From: Adiantum capillus-veneris
Taxonomy: Eukaryota; Streptophyta; Polypodiopsida; Polypodiales; Pteridaceae
DNA: 64,000 bases
Assembly: GCA_014529385.2 (NCBI GenBank)
Contig: CM043953.1
Span: 81,228,338-81,292,337 of the forward strand
Direction of reading: 5' to 3'
Under the pieces are notes generated by a model that had not been told where the DNA came from, made no database searches, and saw only the letters and a list, made by a program, of their open reading frames with translations. Position numbers and translations under genes: made by a program. Positions 12,630-21,840 of the stretch are shown here, piece by piece. Numbering within the stretch: position 1 is the stretch's first letter; every line of letters starts with the position of its first letter.

Positions 12630-13333
12630 TCATACCTCCTCTCTGGTCGCCCTATTGTCAGCAAGTGCATTAACAACCACGTCTTCCCATTCAGGCTCCC
12701 CTTTCAAACATGTTGAGTTGCCATCGCTAATACCTGGCTTAAAACAGATAATTTCAATTTCATCTTCCTGACAAATACCCTGCTTCAGCTCTGCAATATC
12801 CATGTCTCCATCATTGGGTCCCCTCTCTGCTGAACCATAAAGGCAGTCTTCTTCTTCTTCTTGACAACCATGTCTCCTTTGGCAGCTGAAGTTAGATATT
12901 GAACATCCTGCCCCATTCTCACCATTGAGTAGGTATGATGTTTCAGACCAGACAAGGTAATCCTCATTAGGTGGCATAGCCTCATCTTCCCCGGGAGCAT
13001 TGCATACAAGCTCTAAACTGGTGCTCGACCCTGAAGACCATTCCATGCAGCTCTCAGTGTAAGTCTTATTCAAATCCAGACCCTGTCTGGACAAAAGTAA
13101 AGATAACCGCTGTGCCACGTCATTTTCAAGATTTTTAGGAGGTACAATCGTGTGGTTTGTGGAAGGTTTGCTTAAGCCCCCACAGCAAGAGTTGTTTCCT
13201 TTCTCAGTTGATGGCCTGGACAAATCTGATGTAACAACACCGTGACTAGAGCTTGTCACAGTGTTCGAGTTTTCTTGTTTAAATGAAGTTCTAGTATCAT
13301 CAATTGCAGTCTCGCTTTCCCTTTGCACCCCTC
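12630..13333 (-). CDS. Host gene, last recognised exon (E): acidic C-terminal region
   Basis: This 704-nt exon encodes the C-terminal 233 residues: Ser/Thr-rich at first, then strongly acidic (QEEEEDCLYGS, then DEIEIICFKPG, EPEWEDVV) and closing with a TGA at 12632-12630. The acceptor is chosen at 13335-13334 (TGTACCAG) because it gives a 76-nt intron from the strong donor CAG|GTGAGT at 13409 and keeps phase 1. The stop overlaps a donor-like GAG|GTATGA, so a further 3' exon cannot be excluded. No catalytic motif is visible. The general layout (Ser-rich, one coiled coil, acidic tail with a W-E/D-x-V near the end) recalls uncharacterised plant 'dentin sialophosphoprotein-like' proteins; that comparison is from memory and weak. 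Confidence 0.65.
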
Positions 13334-13409
13334 CTGGTACATCAGAGCAGTCGTAAAAATAAGTAGGTGATGATGCCCTCTTAACTAAGGAGGAACAAAA
13401 TGCACTCAC

Positions 13410-13839
13410 CTGAAAGCTTGAGATTTGTTAACTCCCGTTTCACGCCAGCTATCTCAGTTCTTATTTCCTTCATTTCTGATTGAGAGACTTTCAGTGCCTC
13501 CTGTGCATCACTCCAAAGATCCTTATAGATAGACACTGTGGCGTTGCTTTCAGCACGCTCATACCCTAATTCTGCTTGCAGTATTTGAAGCTCACCTCTC
13601 AATACTCTTAGCTCCTCCTTGGACACTTGCAGATCATTCATTAAATTTATACTTTGATACTCTCCTCCCATAGATCTAGCAGCAGTTGATTTTGGTGCAT
13701 TTTGCAAGACTTCATGTTGAAAATCTCTCTTGAAAGAAAGGATGTGCGCAAACTGACTGGAAGCTTTCTGCAAACTGCCTGCTTCCACAGATACCTTCAT
13801 AGCACTGAAGTCTTTTTGCTCCTGTTCAGCAGCATGCAG
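13410..13839 (-). CDS. Host gene, exon D: coiled-coil segment
   Basis: The exon encodes about 143 residues. From LHAAEQEQKDF onward it is helical, and the stretch from about 13620 to 13420 (VSKEELRVLRGELQILQAEL, then SQSEMKEIRTEIAGVKREL) has regular leucine heptads, so it is a coiled coil for dimerisation or tethering. The 5' boundary is set at 13839 (acceptor AACACAG) to give a 73-nt phase-0 intron. An upstream acceptor at 13873 would give an implausible 40-nt intron. The 3' boundary is the good donor TTCAG|GTGAGT at 13410/13409, phase 1, which matches exon E. No membrane segment or signal peptide is seen. Confidence 0.65.
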
Positions 13840-13912
13840 CTGTGTTAGCTTTGTGGAAAATAATATCAACACCTGAGAAAGTAATGACATAATAGTATGT
13901 GAAACAAGGGAC

Positions 13913-14541
13913 CTGCTGATAGTTTGAATCTTCGCAAGAATTAGCCTCAATAGCAGAACATTGGAAGAGTCGATGAGACAGCATACAAATTGTGCTTTCT
14001 AGGACTAAGCAATCTGAGGGACTCAGAGCATTTATCGAAGTCTTAGACTCTGTAGACAGCAGCACCTTGGATAGATTGTGAATGCATTCAACTAACAGAT
14101 GAGGCCCATTCGAGTAAAACCCAATATCTTCAGGCTCAATAAAAGTAGATTTTGGTTTTTCCTGATGTAATCTGTCAAGATCATTCACCTGCTCAAGATC
14201 TTGGGAATTGACAGGCTTAGGATATGCCATGCTTTGGCAAAGCTCCTTACTTGATTGCATGCTGGCATGATGATGTGACACACTTTTCATGCCCTGAACC
14301 TCTTTCTGATTTATGTCAGTGGAAAGAGAGAGAGTGGATGGTTTGAGATCTGAATGGTTGATAGACTCAATGGTATCTGATGTGATAGAAACTGGGTGTT
14401 TTCTGTCAATGTAATCTGCAGATTCACGCTCTTTGCTCAGATCGTAAGTAGTCTTAAGGAGGACGTTGCCTTCTTTCTGGACTCGCACATTTTTAACCAA
14501 GTTGGTTGTCATCTTAAGCTCACCTGCTTGACTCCCATAAT
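13913..14541 (-). CDS. Host gene, exon C: Ser/Asp-rich middle segment
   Basis: The exon encodes about 210 residues beginning DYGSQAGELKM. It includes a conserved-looking helical block, HLLVECIHNLSKVLLS, and a second LVLESTICMLSHRL, separated by a polar linker. The acceptor TTCTTGGCAG at 14542 leaves phase 1, exactly complementary to the donor at 42731/42730. The downstream donor CAGCAG|GTCCCT at 13913/13912 is phase 0. The paired-helix block is the part most likely to be recognised in a profile search. No enzyme motif is seen. Confidence 0.65.
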
Positions 14542-14599
14542 CTGCCAAGAATTTTTAAACTCTCATTGATGATGACTAGAACAGAATTTCTTAGAGCAG

Positions 14600-15460
14600 A
14601 CACCTTTTCAAAAGATACGCTTCAAAGAAGCGATGCACATAATGAAATTGATCGTGTTGTCGCTCACGGCAGACATAAGAAACATTCAGGAAAGGTCACA
14701 ACAACCATCCAGAACAGCAGAAATAAAACCAAAGCAAGAACAGGTAGAGAGGCACTCTCTGGAGTGGCAGCATACATAACAGCAGCACTTGCAGGCCGTC
14801 TACAAGTATAAAGTGGCCTAATTCACTTATATGTACTTCACTCAATTTAATGCCTTCACTCAATTTAATGCCTTAACTTTGAGCCTACACCATGACCAGC
14901 CAGTATGTGACCGGCAAGTCACCTGACAAGGCAGTAAGACAGACCACCACCAGCGACCACGTACTGACTGAAAACAGAAGATAAATCAACAATTGAGACG
15001 AGAAACAGTGGGGCAGAGTTACCCACTCAGATGCATTGGCCCCTAAGGTAGGCACACCCCTTGCGGACCTGCGGTACTTTTTAATTAATCTCAGCTTGAG
15101 TATACAACTGCCAGCTGCCAGGGAGAGCCAGCTCTGCATGGGCAATACTGGCTCTCCCTAGGCTTATATTCAAAGGCCAGTGGCCACATCTACACGTAAC
15201 GGTCTCAAAAGCGTCTACTATGAAGAACTGATGTCCAAAAGCTCAGAAATTCAACACTCTCAATAACTGGCCGAAAAGCTCTCCCAACGTCCAGCCCATT
15301 GTGTCATAACTGTACGACCCATGAATTGCGCCGCAATTCCCGTTGTAATCTGTACCACGTTTCACACGAGCTCCAGCTCAGACTCCAGTCTGCTCTTCAG
15401 GCCAGGCTCGGGGTAAGCTCTTCCTCTCCTCTTCCAGTACATTCAGGTCACGCCACATCA
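14600..15460. other. Intronic sequence without a recognised gene
   Basis: Apart from the hairpin at 15120-15159, I see no coding or repeat signature. It includes a short direct duplication of 'ttcactcaatttaatgcct' near 14838-14870. Confidence 0.4.
15120..15159. repeat. 12-bp perfect stem inverted repeat
   Basis: AGGGAGAGCCAG (15120-15131) pairs with CTGGCTCTCCCT (15148-15159) across a 16-nt loop. It sits inside the large intron. No U-run follows, so it is not terminator-like; it is simply a hairpin-capable sequence. Confidence 0.7.
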
Positions 15461-15920
15461 CCAAGTTGTGCCACAGTAACCAAACCAATGCTGCTCTTCC
15501 ACTGGTTACTAAGCATGCAATTATGACCTTCATTGTTTGAGGTGTTGTCTACAATCAAGCATGTTATCTGAAGTCTGGGGTACTACAACCACAGTTGTGA
15601 TGCTATCCCATGTCCCCAAGTTGTGACACAATAACCAAACCAATGCTGCTCTTCCAATGGTTACTAAGCATGCAATTATAACCGCCATTGTTTTAGGCCA
15701 AGTACATTATCTGAAGTCTGGGGTACTACAATTTCTACCTACAGTTGTGACACTATCCCAAGTCACCAAGTTGTGGCACAGTAACCAAACCAATGGTGCT
15801 TTTCCAATGGTTACTAAGCATGCAATCATGACCTTCATTGTTTGAGTTGTAGTCTTACAGTGAAGCACATTATCTGAAGTCTGGGGTTCTGCAATTTCTA
15901 CCTACATTTGCGACGCTATC
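15461..15920. repeat. Minisatellite, three copies of about 150-155 bp
   Basis: Units start with CCAAGTTGTG at 15461, 15616 and 15766 (spacings 155 and 150 bp). Each carries AACCAAACCAATG, then TGGTTACTAAGCATGCAAT, then TTATCTGAAGTCTGGGGT and ends in a CTATCCCA segment. Copies are closely similar with small indels. The array lies in the large intron just upstream of the LINE. Confidence 0.9.
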
Positions 15921-16499
15921 CCACAGTACAGACGCATTGGTAGGACGTTGGATTGAGTGCAGTAATTGTATAGACTCTTTTATGGCTGAAAGAGAGACAG
16001 TTTTCAAGGTGTTCTGTTGATGATTTGTCATGACATTAAGATAGCAGAACTTGATACACCAGGAATGGACTAACCTTTCCTCTATGTACAAAAGCAATCT
16101 TTTTATTGAAAATGTCCACTGTCAACAGTAGCATGTAGCTATGCATAGCCAACAGCACAAAGGTCATATCTAGCAGAGGGGTAGCAGGTTGATGATTCAG
16201 TTGCACCTTTGTTTCAAGAGTGTAACTATGTTACATTATTACATCTAGTCCTAGTTACTGATACGAGAAGTGCCATGCCAAGGAGGGCCCCTGCACTTGG
16301 ATGGTCGCAACTCTTCGCTCTAGAGAGATGCCTCTTCGCCAAAAGCCACACTCCTTCGACGATTGGTCACACCCCTTCACCCTGTTGGGGTAAGCCCAAC
16401 TTGCAGCACCATGTAGGAAAGTGTTGTGCCACCTAGGAAAGGATAAATGTTGACATGGTCCAATAGAAAAAGGATGCAACCCATATAGCCAATGATTGT

Positions 16500-16567
16500 A
16501 CAGCACAAAGCCTATATAGAGGCTACTTTCTAATCAATCAATTGCACTTTGAGTCCTACCATTGTCT

Positions 16568-16570
<3 letters not shown>
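16500..16570 (+). promoter_or_regulatory. TATA-like sequence upstream of the LINE CT tract
   Basis: CCTATATAGAGGC at about 16510-16522 resembles a plant TATA box and lies about 50 bp before the first (CT)n block. It could belong to an older LTR or to the LINE's flanking sequence. This is only a sequence resemblance. Confidence 0.25.
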
Positions 16571-16571
<1 letters not shown>

Positions 16572-16635
<64 letters not shown>

Positions 16636-16671
16636 CCCACGCGCTGTTCCCCCCGCCGCCCCTCCCCGGTC

Positions 16672-16725
<54 letters not shown>

Positions 16726-16747
16726 CCCCCCGCCGCCCCTCCCCGGT

Positions 16748-16806
<59 letters not shown>
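16572..16806. repeat. Three (CT)n blocks with duplicated GC-rich linkers
   Basis: CT blocks at about 16572-16632, 16674-16722 and 16751-16806 are separated by two linkers. Both linkers contain the same GTTCCCCCCGCCGCCCCTCC segment followed by CCGGTCCCC. The block plus linker is therefore a tandem unit. It lies immediately upstream of the LINE ORF1 and probably forms its 5' end. Confidence 0.9.
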
Positions 16807-16809
<3 letters not shown>

Positions 16810-16992
16810 CCCCCCCGCCCGGGCCCCTACCGCCTCACGCTCCACCACCCGTCGCGCCCGTCGCTAATGTGGGTGCACACGCACACCTAGTGACCCCCCT
16901 TGCGGACGACCCCCCCCACTCGCTCAGCTGCCGCACCCGCTGCTAGGGGGGGTGCACGCGTCATCTAACTCCCTTGCGGAAGGCGATCAAGC

Positions 16993-17889
16993 ATGAGGAA
17001 GATGAACGATAAAGCCGACCCCTTGGAGGATGCCATTCAAAAATGCAAAGAGGAAATGACGGAGACCGTTACCAAGTTGAACCGCAATCTCTGGGGCACA
17101 ATAAACATACTCGAAGGACGCGTGTTGATCCAAGAGAGCAAGATAAGCACGCTGGAAGACCGAGTGACGGCCCAAGAGGAAGAGATCGCGTCACTCAAGA
17201 AAGATCTCGCCGAAGCACGATCAAGAAACACACTGGAAGAGGGCGAACTGCAACCCTCAGTAATCGACGAAATCAACACCATCAAGGAACAAGTACGGGC
17301 CATCAAAGAGGGAGAAGAGCAGCACAAAGAAATGACGACTTCTTGGGTGGATGTTCTTACCAAAACTCAACAGAAGGCGGACGAAGCCGAGCAATGGAAC
17401 AAGGTGGCCAGGAAAGGAAAAGGCAAGGAGATAACGCCCACGTCCACACCCAACAACATCATCGATCAGACACTAGAGGAGGAGCAGAGGAGAAGGGTGC
17501 GCGCTTTACATGTGAGAATTTGCGGTCTTAAAGACAAAGGCAATGTGGACGAAGAAGTAAAAGAACTCACAACCTTGATGGGGATTCCTGAGCCGACGCA
17601 CACAAGGGCATGGAGAGTGGGCAACATAAAGAAAAATGGAAGCAGTGGAGAAACCTCAAAAGAAAGAGCACTCATCCTCCGTTTTCCCTCCATGGAAGCA
17701 AAGAAGTCATTCCTAAAGAAAAGACCAACTCTCAAAGAGACTGGCATCTTTCTCGAGGATGATCTCACCAACTCGCAGATTGCTCATATGCAGGAAGTAA
17801 TGCCGGAGATTAGAGCGGCAAGGGGAAAAGGCAAGATCGCTTTTTACCGAGACGGGAAAGTGGTGATACTAGAGCGACGCTCCACATGA
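16993..17889 (+). CDS. LINE ORF1, coiled-coil RNA-binding-type protein (298 aa)
   Basis: This is intact from ATG to TGA. Residues about 15-90 form a heptad coiled coil (INILEGRVLIQESKISTLED, then RVTAQEEEIASLKKDL). After a Gln/Glu-rich linker, residues about 165-298 read RVRALHVRICGLKDKGN, then ERALILRFPSMEAKKSFL, then GIFLEDDLTNSQIAHMQE and KGKIAFYRDGKVVI. This layout resembles L1 ORF1p (coiled coil, RRM-like, C-terminal domain). No CCHC zinc knuckle is present, unlike many plant LINE ORF1 proteins. By family analogy it would trimerise and coat LINE RNA. The stop is UGA followed by CGG, and ORF2 continues in the same frame. Confidence 0.75.
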   Translation: MRKMNDKADPLEDAIQKCKEEMTETVTKLNRNLWGTINILEGRVLIQESKISTLEDRVTAQEEEIASLKKDLAEARSRNTLEEGELQPSVIDEINTIKEQVRAIKEGEEQHKEMTTSWVDVLTKTQQKADEAEQWNKVARKGKGKEITPTSTPNNIIDQTLEEEQRRRVRALHVRICGLKDKGNVDEEVKELTTLMGIPEPTHTRAWRVGNIKKNGSSGETSKERALILRFPSMEAKKSFLKKRPTLKETGIFLEDDLTNSQIAHMQEVMPEIRAARGKGKIAFYRDGKVVILERRST

Positions 17890-18970
17890 CGGTGCGAGAC
17901 TTATGGGACCACACTCAAAGTAGCTGCCTGGAACTGCAATGGATCTATGCGTCTTGATGTGGGGGCTTTTGAGGATAGCTTTACTGGAAGAGACATCATC
18001 TTTTACTCTGAGACACACCAGGCCCCTGAGCAATCCATGCCTCACATCAGCGGATACAGGTGGGAGACAGCCTATAGACAGGAGACACGCTCAGAGCACA
18101 GAGGGCGGGGCTCGGGAGGAGTGGCAGTGTTATTTAGAGAGGATCTGCAGCCACTGATACATATAGTCTGCAGGGACGAGCAGGTTAGGTACATGTGGGT
18201 GAGACGGAAAGCAAAGACAGGCAGATACCTCTATGTAGCTATTTGCTACTTTCCCCCGAGTACATCAGTTTATGCATCACCCAAAGGACAGTCCCCTTTC
18301 TCTATTTTGGATGATGACATATGGGAGTTCTCTAGGGACGGTGACATTGTCATCCTAGGGGACTTCAATGCTAGGACTGCCCATCACCAGGCAGTGTTTT
18401 ATGATACTTCAGAGCAGATGCTAAGAGAACTAGATGTTGAAGAGACGGGCCTTTCCAGAATATCACACGATATGGAATATACTGAGTATGGGCGACACCT
18501 GATAGACATGGGCACTGCACATGGATTGGCCATCTTGAACGGCCTACAGAGATTTCTTGCAGCAGAAGGATTTACATGCTTCCCACACAGACATGGAGCC
18601 AGCACAGTGGACTATGTCATGGCACAGCCGAATCTCATCTCCAGTATCCACGATCTCACAATTGGGCCCAGACCGGTCGGGGTGGCAGTGGATCATGCTC
18701 TAGTGTTAATGACCATCTCCTTCCAGTTCAGTGTAGCACACAAGCCACGAGTAGTAGCCCCTACTAGCTACACATTCACACGGGAGACGGATTCTGTATA
18801 CATGGACGGAATCTACAGACGCCTATGCACTGAGGACCCGGGGCGACCTCTGGAGGAGCTAACTACTATACTGACACAGACACTACATGAGGCAGCAGCA
18901 GAAGCCTACCCACACACCCAACCTGAGCAGAGCCGCCGATCGGGGAGACTAGAGCCAGACTCCAGAGGGA
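17890..18970 (+). CDS. LINE ORF2 part 1: APE-type endonuclease domain
   Basis: The frame is open directly after the ORF1 stop. It contains the endonuclease signature in order: WNCNG (17929-17943), a catalytic-Glu SETH motif (about 18007-18020), GDFNAR (about 18358-18375), STVDYVMA (about 18600-18625) and a DHALV motif (about 18688-18702). WNCNG lies upstream of the first in-frame ATG (17947), so translation must start before it. The frame then runs on to 19089 as nonsense. The true continuation switches frame near 18930-18970, where the +2 frame picks up ETRARLQREVLLGDV. The domain nicks target DNA for target-primed reverse transcription. Confidence 0.8.
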
Positions 18971-20783
18971 GGTGCTATTGGGGGACGTCACTCACAGACA
19001 GTCACAAATTGACTTCCGACGCTTGGTGCGGCGAAAGAAGAGGGCTTTTTTGGCTCGACTCGAGAAGGATCTATATCAGCTATTCTTAAGTCAGGACTCG
19101 CGTGAAGCGTGGCGGCTCTTTCATGAGCAGTCCCCTCCCCCCCCGGCTATTTCCTCCACAGAGACATGGGGTCAGTACGCATCATCTTTGTACACAGTAC
19201 CCAGACAGCCGCCCCTCCCCAACCCCCCCGATCCATGCCCACATGCATGTGGCTTTTTCACCGCTGAGATGGTGAAGAAAGCTATTGACAGGATGAAGAC
19301 TGGGAGAGCATATGATCATGATGGCCTAGTCGCAGAGCATTTCATGCATGCCAAAGACCTACTAGCAGAGCTCCTAGCATTTATGTTACACCGGGCCATG
19401 TGTGAGGGCCTACCGGACACTTGGAGCCTATCTACGATCGTACCTATCTTCAAATCAGGAGACCCCATGGAACCTGGGAATTATCGCACTATTATGATTG
19501 GGCACACATTGGCACGGCTGTATGCATCCATTCTTGAGCAACAGCTGAGTAGATGGGCAGAGAGGGAAGGAATACGTGCAACTGGGCAAGCAGGATTCAG
19601 GAGAGGCTTCTCCACTCTTGACCATATCCTAACACTCAGGGCCATCATCGAGGAAGGCAGATCTCATAGGAGACGGATTTATTGTAGCTTTGTGGACTTC
19701 CGCAAAGCTTTCGTCATGGTACCCAGAGCTAGACTGATGCGCAGATTACAGGAAATGGGAGTACCCACAGAACTCATTTGGGGAATCATGGCATTGTACA
19801 GATCAGTAGTAGGGCATGTACGCACCCCGGAGGGACTTTCTACACCGGTTCACTCCACTATTGGGGTGAAGCAAGGCTGCCCGCTCTCTCCTACCCTTTT
19901 CAGTATGTATGTGGATGAGGTTTCTGACTACATTGACAGCAATGGGGATAAAGGTGCTCAGTTGGCAGGGACATGGATTCCACTTTTGTTATATGCTGAT
20001 GACATAGTGTTGATCTCCGAATCCCCAGAGGGAATGCAACGTCAATTGGATGCTTTGCACACGTTTACACACGAAAGTGGTTTGTCTGTCAACCTGGGTA
20101 AAACCAAGGTTATGGTGTTTAACACCACCCCACAGTGGATAAGGAGGTCAGCACCTACATTCACATACGGCCACGAGACTGTGGAGTACACCGACGCTTA
20201 CACTTACCTTGGAGTGGTTTTTAGCGGATCTACATTCTCACTCAGAAGAGCAGCAGAGACCAGACTTACTAGAGCCCACGCAGCATTGGGTAGATTGGAG
20301 AGGATGTGTTCGCAGGTTCAGTTTCAGGAGCCCCGAACGAAGCTCTGGCTCTTTGACACCTTGGTGGCTTCAGCACTGCTCTATGGAACAGAGAGATGGG
20401 GACCTTCACTGGATCACCACGGGAGGCCGGGTCGCTCAGACGGATGGGGGAACATGGAGAAACCTCTCGTCTCTATGATCTCGCGGCTCATTAGAGCCAA
20501 GGCATCAGTACCACGTGCCATTATCCGAGCAGAGCTAGCGGCCCCCCCACTTGTGGTGGAGGCGCTCACCAGATCGGTCTCCTTCATAAACCGCACATGG
20601 GAACTTCCTAGAGACAGATATGCTCGCATAGCACTTGAATCCTCTCGACAGTTAGCCATACAAGGAGATACAACATGCTGGTATGAGGAGATGGCATCAT
20701 GGTTTCGGGCACATGGGTTCAGCATAGACAGGCTGCCACCATTCCATTACTCACTGGATGCACCATCTCTCACTCTTACATAG
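18927..20783 (+). pseudogene. LINE ORF2 part 2: reverse transcriptase domain
   Basis: About 600 residues hold the full non-LTR RT set. Present are GNYRTIMI and QAGFRRGFSTLDHI (motifs 1-2), FVDFRKAF (motif A, with catalytic Asp but a later position reading Val where Asp is usual), GVKQGCPLSPTLFSMY (motif B), LLLYADDIVLIS (motif C, YADD at 19992-20003) and GLSVNLGKTKVMVF (motif D/E). The chain is cut by TAG at 20781. The two younger LINE fragments have CAG (Gln) at that position, so the TAG is a nonsense mutation of this copy. All catalytic Asp residues are kept. Confidence 0.85.
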
Positions 20784-21396
20784 TCAGAGATCACCAAGCT
20801 CATCCGCCAAGACCTAACCCAGCTAGACACCAGGAGGACATGGATAACAACCAGCACAGGAGTTGGGCACAAAGATGGCTTTCTACAGAGACCGCCTTCT
20901 CCAGCTTACGGAAGATGGTTTTGTGGCGAGACCCAGATACATGGATACCCACTTGTCTCATGGGATACGATGTGCTATTGGCCAGTTACGCACATCTTCT
21001 CACCAGTTGCGGATTGAGACTGGGAGGTACAGCGGAGTACCAGCAGAGGACAGGACATGCCCCTTGTGTAACACGGAACCTGAGACAGAGCTACACTATA
21101 CATGCCGCTGCCCCGTCTACTACGAGATACGAGGTCGCTTCCACTGCCTGTTCAGAGAGGGTTTTGGACCACTCTCAAGAGTCATGGGATACGAAGATCA
21201 GAGATGTTTGGGTTTGTTCTTACTCGAGTTGCGTAGACACAGAGATAGCCTGATGAATGGCGAGGCTAGCCAGTCTCAAAGACGGATCACAAACTTCTTC
21301 AAAGCAGGCACGGGACGGCCGCAAGAGCCACTCCCACAACAGAGCTCCCCCTCGTCTCACACGAGAGGCACACTGATTGACCGAGCGATTGAATAG
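20784..21396 (+). pseudogene. LINE ORF2 part 3: C-terminal domain with Cys/His motif
   Basis: After the TAG the frame reads SEITKLIRQDLTQLDTRRTW, then shifts near 20860 to KMAFYRDRLLQLTEDGF. It ends at 21396 after a zinc-type motif CPLCNTEPETELHYTC (C-x2-C-x8-H-x2-C) and YYEIRGRFHCLF. The Cys/His cluster corresponds in position to the C-terminal motif of L1-type ORF2. The tail SQSQRRITNFF is shared in altered form with the two neighbouring fragments, which end SQSQRQITDFYLHTDS. Confidence 0.75.
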
Positions 21397-21768
21397 GGAA
21401 ATCCAGGCGCCCACGACTGCGAAGAACTACACAGCATCGACGGATTCTACGACAGAAAATTCGGAGCACGCTGGCCAAGCATGCACGACGCCCGGTCAGA
21501 CTACTAACCATGGAGGAAATTGATGAGATTCGCCAACGCCGATGCTAGATCTCTTGTGATTCAACCATCCCAACAAGCCACCCAAATTTTCCCGCTTAAT
21601 CTTATGCTTGGCTCACATCGACCAACTTAGGCCCCCATAGTAGATATCTTTGTTTTGTACTGTTATTAGGCTATTTGGTTACTCTGACTTTGTATCAGAT
21701 CCACCACTTTGTAACTTTCGGGTCTCACAGGTCATTATGGCCTTTTGAAGACGTTAATATAACATTTC

Positions 21769-21770
<2 letters not shown>

Positions 21771-21832
<62 letters not shown>
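21771..21832. repeat. (CT)n tail of the LINE
   Basis: About 62 bp of uninterrupted CT directly follows the 3' non-coding region of the LINE (preceded by TTAATATAACATTTCATTT) and directly precedes, by 8 bp, a second truncated LINE copy. No poly(A) is present. Confidence 0.9.
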
Positions 21833-21834
<2 letters not shown>

Positions 21835-21840
21835 ATTGTA

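Larger units (their letters stand above)
16572..21832 (+). mobile_element. Nearly full-length LINE, antisense within the host intron
   Basis: The order is: CT-rich and GC-rich leader (16572-16992), ORF1 (16993-17889), ORF2 with APE-type endonuclease, reverse transcriptase and a C-terminal Cys/His motif (17890-21396), a non-coding 3' region (21397-21770) and a (CT)n tail (21771-21832) instead of poly(A). ORF2 is interrupted by one frameshift near 18930-18970, a TAG at 20781-20783 and another frameshift near 20860, so this copy is inactive. Domain content places it with L1-like, APE-type non-LTR elements. Terminal duplications cannot be judged because both ends are in CT repeats. Confidence 0.85.

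Noticed and set aside
13873-13912. A 40-nt intron between exon C and exon D, and a 25-nt intron between D and E
   Set aside because: Both keep frame, but they are far below normal plant intron length. Downstream acceptors at 13840 and 13334 give 73 and 76 nt with the same phase.
15120-15159. Transcription terminator hairpin
   Set aside because: There is a strong 12-bp stem but no following U-run, and the eukaryotic context gives no reason to expect an intrinsic terminator.
15461-15920. CRISPR-like array
   Set aside because: The repeated units are contiguous 150-bp copies without short repeats separated by unique spacers, and the genome is eukaryotic.
16542-16946. Long open frames on both strands of Ser-Leu or Arg-Glu repeats
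   Set aside because: They are translations of (CT)n dinucleotides and GC-rich linkers; every frame is open by composition. The same holds for the frames at 50084-50605 and 50135-50603.
17043-17531. Second long plus-strand frame overlapping LINE ORF1
   Set aside because: It is a shadow of ORF1: rich in Arg/Gly from the purine-rich coiled-coil codons, with no conserved motif.
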